Assembly: GCA_003695215.1 (NCBI GenBank)
Contig: RFIM01000222.1
Coordinates: 1 to 6,876, forward strand
Source: Chloroflexota bacterium
GTDB taxonomy: Bacteria > Chloroflexota > Anaerolineae > Aggregatilineales > UBA2796
DNA: 6,876 nt
Direction of reading: 5' to 3'
Shown here: positions 1-5,003 of the stretch, piece by piece
Numbering within the stretch: the stretch's first letter is position 1
How the letters are laid out: each line of letters starts with the position of its first letter
The notes under the pieces: generated by a model
What the model was told of the DNA's origin: nothing
Database searches by the model: none
The model's input: only the letters and a program-made list of their open reading frames with translations
Program-made: the position numbers and the translations under genes

Positions 1-101
1 ACAGTGGCGACCATGATGCCTGCAGCCACAGTGCGCAGGTTGCCTGTGAAGGCGCCTTCCAAAAAAGCTAAGCCCACTGGCAGCGTATACAGATTCTCTG
101 G
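1..101 (-). pseudogene. Carbohydrate ABC transporter permease (MalG-like, CUT1), C-terminal fragment
   Basis: Read leftward from about 101, the frame encodes PENLYTLPVGLAFLEGAF followed by TGNLRTVAAGIMVATV, and it runs off the window edge. The block YTLPVGLA, then a short polar stretch and an alanine/isoleucine-rich membrane helix, is typical of the last part of MalG/UgpE-type inner-membrane permeases, which import sugars with a partner permease, a binding protein and an ATPase. Directly upstream in the same frame is a TGA (104-102). None of the three leftward frames between 102 and 180 shows the preceding part of a permease, such as the usual tryptophan-containing stretch before this block. 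The gene therefore looks truncated at its 5' side, by deletion or rearrangement. A single frameshift does not explain it, because no permease-like residues appear in another frame. The substrate cannot be read from the fragment; the nearby dre-like operators hint at an amino sugar. Confidence 0.7.
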
Positions 102-136
102 TCACATTCCTCGTGCATAAAACTTTGTGTAGAAGC

Positions 137-152
137 TGCGGTCTAGATCAGT
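137..152. promoter_or_regulatory. Second, weaker dre-like operator (DasR/NagR type)
   Basis: The core GGTCTAGA (140-147) is identical to the core of the operator at 964-979 and is followed by TCA, giving CGGTCTAGATCA, an imperfect palindrome close to the TGGTCTAGACCA core known for DasR/NagR-type GntR regulators. It lies between the end of gntR and the truncated permease. It may be the leftover operator of the lost transporter operon. No convincing -35/-10 pair was found beside it on either strand, so its activity is uncertain. Confidence 0.45.
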
Positions 153-180
153 GTGCTTTGAGCCTGCATACGCCTTTGGG

Positions 181-954
181 CTAAGTGACGATCGGCACGT
201 GCGTGGTGACGCGGAAGAAGTAGCGGCAGCGGTCGCCGCGCACTAGCGATTTCGAGAACTCTATCGGCGTGCGGTCGGCTGAGTAGGCGAGCAAACGCAC
301 GAGCATGGCGGGCGAGTTGGGCTCGACGCGCAGATGCAGCGCTTCATAGGGCGTGGTCAGCGTCGGCTCAAGGGTGTGCTCAGTCTCGCTGATGCGCACG
401 CCGTACAAGCGCTCTAGCACCTGGTAGAGGCTCTGATTCTCAAGGTCTTCGCTCAGCAGCCGCGGGAACAGATCGTAGGAGAGGTAGGACGTCTCGACCA
501 TCAGCGGCTCGTCATTGGCCAAGCGCAGGCGCTTGATCATGATCACCTGATGGTCGCTTTGTAGGCCGAGCCGATGCGCCACCAGAGGCTCGGGCATTGT
601 GACGACTTGCTGTAACAGGCGCGAACTAGGCGTCAGGCCTGCCTCGCGCATGCGCTGGCTGAAGCCGATCACAGTTGGCGTGAACGGCTGCAAGACGCGC
701 CGCTCGCTGACCGAATTGCCCACACCTTGCCGCCGCTGTAAGAAGCCTTTGCGCACCAAGCCATCTATGGCCTGCCGCACTGTCATGCGGTTGACGCCAT
801 AGTACTGGCTGAGCAAGCGCTCTGAAGGCAGCATATCGCCTGGCTTCAGGAGATTGTTCTCGATCAGCTCGATCAAGTTCTCCTGAATGCGCTCATAAAG
901 CCGCAGCGTTTGGTTCTCAGAGAGTCGAAAGTACTCAGGCGCTAACACGCTCAT
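181..954 (-). CDS. GntR family transcriptional regulator, HutC/NagR-like, with UTRA domain
   Basis: A 257-residue protein, the usual size for HutC-subfamily GntR repressors. Residues about 17-82 form the winged helix: KPGDMLPSERLL (37-48), then YGVNRMTVRQAIDGL (52-66) as recognition helix and RRQGVGNSV (74-82) as wing. Residues about 95-246 are a UTRA ligand-binding domain: GFSQRMREAGL near 97-107, EPLMVETSYL at 149-158, and the closing IEFSKSLVRGDRCRYFF (231-247). UTRA domains bind small effectors such as phosphorylated sugars or histidine-pathway intermediates. The ATG at 954 is preceded by AAAGGGAG, close but purine-rich. The gene is divergent from rpmH, and the dre-like palindrome over its own promoter suggests autorepression and an amino-sugar effector; that role is inferred from the operator, not the protein alone. 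The downstream permease fragment supports control of sugar uptake. Confidence 0.93.
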   Translation of the reverse strand: MSVLAPEYFRLSENQTLRLYERIQENLIELIENNLLKPGDMLPSERLLSQYYGVNRMTVRQAIDGLVRKGFLQRRQGVGNSVSERRVLQPFTPTVIGFSQRMREAGLTPSSRLLQQVVTMPEPLVAHRLGLQSDHQVIMIKRLRLANDEPLMVETSYLSYDLFPRLLSEDLENQSLYQVLERLYGVRISETEHTLEPTLTTPYEALHLRVEPNSPAMLVRLLAYSADRTPIEFSKSLVRGDRCRYFFRVTTHVPIVT

Positions 955-963
955 CGCTCCCTT

Positions 964-979
964 TCTGGTCTAGACCTGT
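964..979. promoter_or_regulatory. dre-like operator over the gntR transcription start
   Basis: The perfect 10-bp palindrome GGTCTAGACC (967-976), preceded by T, matches the central TGGTCTAGACC of the dre operator bound by the GntR/HutC-type regulators DasR (Streptomyces) and NagR/YvoA (Bacillus). It begins a few bases downstream of the gntR -10 box and should cover the start site, so a bound repressor would block initiation. An adjoining second palindrome, TGTATACA (977-984), may extend the site. Binding by the neighbouring GntR protein is inferred. Confidence 0.65.
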
Positions 980-984
980 ATACA

Positions 985-1013
985 AGCATAGCAACCTTCA
1001 GGCGGCTTGTCAA
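985..1013 (-). promoter_or_regulatory. Sigma-70 promoter of gntR
   Basis: On the minus strand a consensus -35 TTGACA (1013-1008) is separated by exactly 17 bp from -10 TATGCT (990-985). The start site should fall near 978, giving a leader of about 23 nt before the gntR ATG at 954 and placing the dre-like palindrome at the start site. Confidence 0.8.
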
Positions 1014-1047
1014 GCCAGCAACTTAGGATTGACGGCAAGCTGCGATG

Positions 1048-1083
1048 GCGTGGCTGCGCCTGTGCTATGAAGCGTGGCTGCGC
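1048..1083. repeat. 12-bp direct repeat upstream of the rpmH promoter
   Basis: GCGTGGCTGCGC occurs at 1048-1059 and again at 1072-1083, a 24-bp period, about 30 bp or more upstream of the rpmH -35 box and behind the gntR promoter. Such spacing places both copies on nearly the same DNA face and could suit an activator or nucleoid protein, but no known site was recognised. Confidence 0.4.
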
Positions 1084-1101
1084 GCCAAGCTGAGCGCGCA
1101 G
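1078..1101. other. Perfect inverted repeat between divergent promoters
   Basis: CTGCGCGC (1078-1085) and GCGCGCAG (1094-1101) form an 8-bp GC-rich stem with an 8-nt loop. A run of four T (1107-1110) follows after a 5-nt gap, a poor terminator geometry. It lies between the two divergent promoters, where neither known transcript should pass in the plus direction, so a protein site or a weak insulator is as likely as a terminator. Confidence 0.3.
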
Positions 1102-1113
1102 GGCAATTTTACC

Positions 1114-1142
1114 TTGACCCATGCTGGCCGTTACGCTATACT
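1114..1142 (+). promoter_or_regulatory. Sigma-70 promoter of the rpmH-rnpA-yidD-yidC-jag cluster
   Basis: -35 TTGACC (1114-1119) and -10 TATACT (1137-1142) are separated by 17 bp, a near-consensus pair as expected for a ribosomal-protein gene. Transcription should start near 1149, leaving a leader of about 80 nt before the rpmH start at 1229. No attenuator or riboswitch fold was recognised in that leader. Confidence 0.8.
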
Positions 1143-1228
1143 TCGCCCTTGCACAGCACTGTGATCCTTGAATCTGAATCAGATGCCGCCTTGCGCGGTC
1201 TTTTGAAAGCTAATCTGGAGGGACGAGA

Positions 1229-1402
1229 ATGGTCAAGCGCACATGGCAACCACGCAAGCGTCGCCGTCTGCGTGTGCATGGCTTCCGCCAACGGATGCAA
1301 ACCAAAGCAGGACGGCGCGTGCTGAAGGCGCGCCGTGCCAAAGGCAGACATCGGCTGACCGTGCAAGTGCGGCACGTCAAGAAAGTCAATTGGAATAGCT
1401 GA
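1229..1402 (+). CDS. rpmH: 50S ribosomal protein L34
   Basis: A 57-residue, extremely basic protein of the large ribosomal subunit. It starts MVKRTWQPRKRRRLRVHGFR and continues QRMQTKAGRRVLKARRAKGR then HRLTV, the standard L34 signature (KRT.QP, HGFR.RM.T..GR.VL..RR.KGR..L). L34 is usually about 44-46 residues and ends shortly after this point; here about 12 more residues (QVRHVKKVNWNS) follow. The ATG at 1229 is fixed by the family N-terminus and by the strong Shine-Dalgarno GGAGG (1217-1221) with 7-nt spacing. It is the first gene of the cluster and is followed after 3 nt by rnpA, the classic rpmH-rnpA pair that co-produces a ribosomal protein and the RNase P subunit. Upstream dnaA, often adjacent, is absent. 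Confidence 0.97.
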   Translation: MVKRTWQPRKRRRLRVHGFRQRMQTKAGRRVLKARRAKGRHRLTVQVRHVKKVNWNS

Positions 1403-1405
1403 GGC

Positions 1406-1756
1406 GTGCGGCGCGCATGGCGCTTGCGGCGCCAAAGCGATTTCGAGCGGCTGAAGGCACACGGCAAGCGTTGGCGGCATGAGCTGATCATGCTCTCAGC
1501 CTTGCCCAATGGCTTGCCATACAACCGCTATGCTTTCATCGCCAACAAGCGCTTGGGCAACGCTGTGGCGCGCAACCGCACACGCCGCCGCCTGCGCGAG
1601 GCAATGCGCCGCTTTGCCCTCAAGCAAGGCCACGATATCGCCCTGATTGCACGCGCCAATTTGGCACAACAGCCGTATAATATGATCGTACAAGCATTAG
1701 AAGAGCTGTTGCGCCGTGCTGAGCTGCACAGCGAGCAATCGGAGGGTGATCCATGA
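1406..1756 (+). CDS. rnpA: Ribonuclease P protein component
   Basis: A 116-residue basic protein that binds the catalytic RNase P RNA and helps it remove 5' leaders from pre-tRNA. The family core is clear: RLRRQSDFERLKAHGKRW (6-23), the beta strand YAFIANKRLGNAVARNR (42-58) and the signature RNR (56-58) followed by TRRRLREAMR, which forms the conserved RNA-binding helix. DIALIARANLAQQPYN near 77-92 matches the C-terminal strand. The start is GTG at 1406, 3 nt after the rpmH stop; GAGG at 1401-1404 is too close to be an ideal Shine-Dalgarno, so coupled translation from rpmH is likely. A later TTG at 1424 would cut into the conserved N-terminal region and is less likely. The stop overlaps the yidD start (ATGA). 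Confidence 0.95.
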   Translation: MRRAWRLRRQSDFERLKAHGKRWRHELIMLSALPNGLPYNRYAFIANKRLGNAVARNRTRRRLREAMRRFALKQGHDIALIARANLAQQPYNMIVQALEELLRRAELHSEQSEGDP

Positions 1757-1962
1757 AGCGCCTGGCGCTCTGGCTAATTCGGCTCTACAAAGCGACTCTC
1801 TCTAAGGTTCTGCCGCCTGCTTGCCGCTTTGTGCCGTCCTGCTCGATGTATACTTACGAGGCGATTGAGAAATACGGCCTGCTCAAAGGCGGCTGGCTGG
1901 GCATTCGGCGCATCCTGCGCTGCCATCCATTCAACCCTGGCGGCTACGATCCCGTTCCCTGA
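1753..1962 (+). CDS. yidD: Membrane protein insertion efficiency factor YidD
   Basis: A 69-residue protein matching the small YidD/Hlp family, which sits at the inner face of the membrane and assists YidC-dependent insertion. The amphipathic N-terminus LALWLIRLYKATLSKVLPP (4-22) precedes the family core CRFVPSCSMYTYEAIEKYG (24-42), then GGWLGIRRILRCHPFNPGG (46-64). The three conserved cysteines are C24, C30 and C57, and the typical RCHPF is present; the protein ends GYDPVP. Its ATG overlaps the rnpA stop by ATGA, and GGAGG (1741-1745) lies 7 nt upstream, so the start is well supported. The rpmH-rnpA-yidD order is the widespread bacterial arrangement; yidC follows here only after an inserted lipoprotein gene. 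Confidence 0.96.
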   Translation: MKRLALWLIRLYKATLSKVLPPACRFVPSCSMYTYEAIEKYGLLKGGWLGIRRILRCHPFNPGGYDPVP

Positions 1963-1968
1963 ATCTGT

Positions 1969-3255
1969 ATGAAGCGAGGCTTTTTGAACCAGCAAGCGCA
2001 ATTCCTCACACCGCGCCGTAAACCTCTCGGCGCGGCATTACTATTGATCGGCCTGCTCTTGCTCAGCGGCTGCACGCCTCTTGTGCTGCCTGAGAGCTGG
2101 GCAGGCTTGACGGTAGATGGCACGCTGACCGACGGGCGCTACGAGGCGCGCTATGTCTACGTCGCCTATCGCGATGTCGTCTTTCGCATCGATCTAACGC
2201 GCGATGCCGCTGGGCGCGTCCTAGAGCCGAATCAGCGTTCGACCGACCGCTTTGTGGATTGGGCAGCGCGTGCTGCCAACAACGGGCAGATGTTCGCGGC
2301 GCCTGCGCTAGAGAAACGCGAAGAAGGCGTGCGCGTCTACGTCGGCTCGTACAATCATTCGGTTTACGCCTTCGCGCCCGATTCGGGCGTGCGCAACGCG
2401 CCTTTGCCCAATTGGGCAGCGCCGCCAGGCACTGAGAAAGTGATCGCCGAGGCGCTAGTGCATGGCGATAGGCTGTACGTCGGGCAGGGCGATAAGGGCA
2501 TCAAGGTTTTCAGCACAGCCACAGGCGCCTTGCTGGCCAGCTTTGATGGCACCCAGTTTGGCGTGTGGTCGGCGCCTGTGCTGGACGAAGCGCGCAACGC
2601 CATTTACTTCGGCTCGATGGATCGGCATATCTACGCCTTGGACGCCGACACACTCGAGTTGTTGTGGCGCGTCGAGGTTGGTGGCGCTGTGGCCGCCTCG
2701 CCATTGCTGCACGAAGGCGTCCTGTACTTCGGCACCTTGACCAGCGAGTTGATCGCCGTGGACGCGCACATGGAATCGCGCCTGGCGATCACCAACCAGT
2801 CCGATCGCATCTTGCGGCGCTACAAGGCCGAAGGCTGGATTTGGTCGACGCCGACGCTGGCTGATGGCACGCTTTATTTCGGCGATCTGCGCGGCTACGT
2901 TCATGCAGTGGACGCGGCGACCTTCAATCCGCGTTGGAAGGCACACGACGCTGAGCGGCCAGGCGGCATACGCGGGCGTGTGGCAGTGGTAGAAGGGCGT
3001 GTCATCGCAGGCTCGGAGAGCAAGTATCTGCGGGCCTACAACGCCGAGAATGGCGCCGTGATCTGGACTTCCAGTCCAGCTGAGGCTGAGCGCATCCTGG
3101 GCGACGTAGTCGTGGTCGGCGAGATGGTCATCACCACGACCAAGAGCGAGGAGCGGCTTGTGGTCGCCTATGATTTGCTCAGCGGCGGACGCCTTTGGAG
3201 CGTTCGGAAGCCTTCTCAAGATGACATCAACCGATTGGCGCAAGCGCCGCGCTAG
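1969..3255 (+). CDS. PQQ-like (BamB-like) beta-propeller lipoprotein
   Basis: A 428-residue predicted lipoprotein. A basic N-region (R16, R17, K18) precedes a hydrophobic stretch (about 21-32) and the lipobox L32-S33-G34-C35, so the mature protein should be lipid-anchored outside the cytoplasmic membrane. The rest is a series of propeller strands with the pattern (L/V/I)Y(F/V)G....(I/V).A.D, starting near residues 61, 123, 169, 212, 252, 302, 345 and 387, for example IYFGSMDRHIYALDADTLELLW and LYFGDLRGYVHAVDAATFNP. Up to eight repeats suggests an eight-bladed fold as in BamB and quinoprotein dehydrogenases. No obvious catalytic PQQ-enzyme residues were noted, so a binding or scaffold role is more likely than an enzyme. 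The ATG at 1969 lacks a clear Shine-Dalgarno; TTG at 1984, 4 nt after GAGG (1976-1979), is an alternative that keeps the signal peptide. It lies 6 nt after yidD and 23 nt before yidC, suggesting a link to membrane or exported protein assembly. Confidence 0.85.
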   Translation: MKRGFLNQQAQFLTPRRKPLGAALLLIGLLLLSGCTPLVLPESWAGLTVDGTLTDGRYEARYVYVAYRDVVFRIDLTRDAAGRVLEPNQRSTDRFVDWAARAANNGQMFAAPALEKREEGVRVYVGSYNHSVYAFAPDSGVRNAPLPNWAAPPGTEKVIAEALVHGDRLYVGQGDKGIKVFSTATGALLASFDGTQFGVWSAPVLDEARNAIYFGSMDRHIYALDADTLELLWRVEVGGAVAASPLLHEGVLYFGTLTSELIAVDAHMESRLAITNQSDRILRRYKAEGWIWSTPTLADGTLYFGDLRGYVHAVDAATFNPRWKAHDAERPGGIRGRVAVVEGRVIAGSESKYLRAYNAENGAVIWTSSPAEAERILGDVVVVGEMVITTTKSEERLVVAYDLLSGGRLWSVRKPSQDDINRLAQAPR

Positions 3256-3278
3256 AAAGTATAAGGGAAGCACAGGCT

Positions 3279-4193
3279 ATGGACTTTCTGACCAATCCTT
3301 TCATCGTCGTGATGCTTGGGCTGTACAGCCTGCTAGGCGAGAATTTGGTGTTGGCGATCATCGTCTTCACTATCCTCAGCCGCATCATCACCTATCCCTT
3401 GATGCGCCAGCAGCTGAAATCCTCCAAGCGGATGCGCGAGATTGCGCCGAAACTGCAGGAGCTGCGCGAGAAATACAAGGGCCCGCAGAACCGCGAGGAG
3501 TTAGCGCGCGCGCAGATGGAACTCTACCGCCAAGAAGGCATCAACCCGCTGGCAGGTTGCTTGCCGCTGCTGATCCAAATGCCAATCCTGTTCGGCTTGT
3601 ACGGCGCCATTTATGCCACACTTGCCACCACGCCGCTGCAATTCCTTGACATCCAAAATCGCCTGCTGATCCCTGAACTCTCGGCCATGCTGCCGCTCAA
3701 GAATCAGTTCCTATGGATGAACCTTGGGCAACCTGATCCCTACTTCGTCATCCCTGTGCTGGTGGTGATCAGCACCTGGCTACAATCCAAGCTGATGATG
3801 CCGCCTGTGACCGATCCGAAAGACCCGTCGGCAGCCGTCTCGCGCAACATGACCACGATCATGCCGTTGATGATCGGCCTGTTCTCGCTCTCGTTCGCCT
3901 CAGGCCTGTCCATCTACTGGATCGCCTCAAACGTGGTCGGCATTGTCCAATATGCCTTGATGGGCCAAATTGATTGGCGGAATGTCTTCAGCGCGCCCAA
4001 GCCTGCGCCTGCTGCAGCCGCCACGACAAAGAGCGCGCCCGCGCCCGAGTTACCGCGCCGCCAAGAGCGCGAAGTGGCAACCGCGCCTGCCACAGCCGCT
4101 CTCACTAAGCGCAAGCTCTCCGAGCGCGTGCAGCGGCCCAGCAGCAGCAAAAGCGCCTCGCCTAAAGCGAGCAAGGCGCGCAAGAAAAAGTGA
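3279..4193 (+). CDS. yidC: Membrane protein insertase YidC (Oxa1 family)
   Basis: A 304-residue polytopic inner-membrane protein that inserts proteins alone or with SecYEG. Membrane segments lie near 8-20, 22-42, 90-113, 154-172 and 193-226. It begins directly with the core and lacks the large periplasmic domain of E. coli YidC, as in Gram-positive SpoIIIJ-type insertases. The conserved arginine of the hydrophilic groove is R35 in TILSRIITYPL. The cytoplasmic hairpin KRMREIAPKLQELREKYKG (50-68) with NREELARAQMELYRQEGINP (71-90) is charged and helical, as in the family, and PLLIQMPILFGLY (96-108) is the signature. From about residue 238 a tail rich in A, P, K and R ends ASKARKKK; such basic tails can contact the ribosome. 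AAGGGA (3263-3268) precedes the ATG, spacing 10 nt. It is followed by jag. Confidence 0.97.
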   Translation: MDFLTNPFIVVMLGLYSLLGENLVLAIIVFTILSRIITYPLMRQQLKSSKRMREIAPKLQELREKYKGPQNREELARAQMELYRQEGINPLAGCLPLLIQMPILFGLYGAIYATLATTPLQFLDIQNRLLIPELSAMLPLKNQFLWMNLGQPDPYFVIPVLVVISTWLQSKLMMPPVTDPKDPSAAVSRNMTTIMPLMIGLFSLSFASGLSIYWIASNVVGIVQYALMGQIDWRNVFSAPKPAPAAAATTKSAPAPELPRRQEREVATAPATAALTKRKLSERVQRPSSSKSASPKASKARKKK

Positions 4194-4226
4194 GTCTCAC
4201 GGCACGCACCCAAAGGTGTTTTGTTC

Positions 4227-4997
4227 ATGAGTCAGCAACTTTCCATTGAATCGGTTGGCGCGGATATTGAAAGTGCCATAGCCAAAGGCATCCAAGAGCT
4301 AGGCGTCAGCCGCGATCAGGTGATAGTGGAAGTGCTTGAGGAGCCGAGCCGCCGCCTGCTCGGCTTAGGCGCCAAGCCCGCTCGCGTGCGCCTGACCGTC
4401 ATCCGCGCGCCTGAGACGCCCGCGCTCGCCGCTGAGGCGAACGCATCTGAGCCCGCGACGCATCTTTTTGAAGATGAGGAAGAAGAAGCAGCTGAGCCTG
4501 TCTCTGAGCAAGAATTAGCCGAAGCAGCCCGAGTCGGCGAGGCAGTGCTGCGCAAATTATTGCAGCGCATGGGCATCCGAGCCAGCGTCAGCGCGCATCC
4601 TGCCCAAAATCAGAGCGGCGAGCCGCAACATTGGACGCTCAACGTGCATGGCAAAGACCTGGATGAGCTGGTCGGGCGACGCGGCGAGACTCTCGCGGCG
4701 CTGCAATATCTCACGCGCTTGATCACTAGCCGCGAGATCGGCCGCCGCGCCTACCTTGTGGTAGACGTGAACGGTTACAAGGCGCGTCGCGAGCAAGTGC
4801 TGCGCCGCTTGGCGCTCCTCATGGCCGAACAGGCGATCCAGCGCGGTCGGACAGTGGCAATGGAGCCGATGCCGCCGCATGAGCGCCGCATCATCCATCT
4901 GACGCTGAAGGATAATCCGCACGTCTCCACACAGAGCATCGGCGAAGGCGATGGTCGCAAAGTGACTATCGTGCCGCGCCGTCCGCAGCAACCTTGA
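4227..4997 (+). CDS. jag: Jag/KhpB RNA-binding protein (Jag-N, KH, R3H domains)
   Basis: A 256-residue cytoplasmic RNA-binding protein (SpoIIIJ-associated, KhpB), usually encoded beside yidC; in firmicutes it partners with KhpA and affects cell elongation or division. An N-terminal Jag domain (about 3-58) contains GADIESAIAKGIQELGVS and RRLLGLGAKPARVRL. A linker with an acidic patch (FEDEEEEAAEP) follows. The KH domain (about 95-170) has its GxxG loop as G150-R-R-G153 in LVGRRGETLAALQYL. The C-terminal R3H domain contains ERRIIH, with R220 and H224 giving the RxxxH motif, then LTLKDNPHVSTQSIGEG. ATG 4227 is chosen because AAAGGTG (4212-4218) ends 8 nt upstream; a TTG at 4221 would be only 2 nt from it. 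The gene lies 33 nt after yidC and 6 nt before the kinase gene. Confidence 0.95.
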   Translation: MSQQLSIESVGADIESAIAKGIQELGVSRDQVIVEVLEEPSRRLLGLGAKPARVRLTVIRAPETPALAAEANASEPATHLFEDEEEEAAEPVSEQELAEAARVGEAVLRKLLQRMGIRASVSAHPAQNQSGEPQHWTLNVHGKDLDELVGRRGETLAALQYLTRLITSREIGRRAYLVVDVNGYKARREQVLRRLALLMAEQAIQRGRTVAMEPMPPHERRIIHLTLKDNPHVSTQSIGEGDGRKVTIVPRRPQQP

Positions 4998-5003
4998 GCG
5001 CCT

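Noticed and set aside
112..120. CGTGCATAA resembles a reverse DnaA box
   Set aside because: It is a single copy with a mismatch, and no further boxes or AT-rich region lie around it, so it is no evidence for an origin.
161..182. AGCC/GGCT inverted repeat after the gntR stop as a terminator
   Set aside because: A 4-bp stem with a 14-nt loop and no U-tract is below what can be supported.
102..191. Leftward frame containing KHTDLDRSFYTKFYARGM before the TGA at 104-102
   Set aside because: It has no start or Shine-Dalgarno, carries the operator palindrome, and matches neither the permease nor any family I recognise; it is treated as chance intergenic reading.
1045..1164. Possible 39-codon frame starting MAWLRLCYEAWLRAK
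   Set aside because: It overlaps the direct repeat, hairpin and rpmH promoter, has no Shine-Dalgarno, and its repeated AWLR comes from the 12-bp DNA repeat.
3237..3248. GGCGCAAGCGCC hairpin at the end of the propeller gene
   Set aside because: The stem is short, lies inside the coding region and has no T-run, so it is not a terminator.
3235..3265. TTGGCG and TATAAG as an internal promoter before yidC
   Set aside because: The spacer is 19 bp, the -35 is weak and the -10 overlaps the yidC ribosome-binding region; not convincing.
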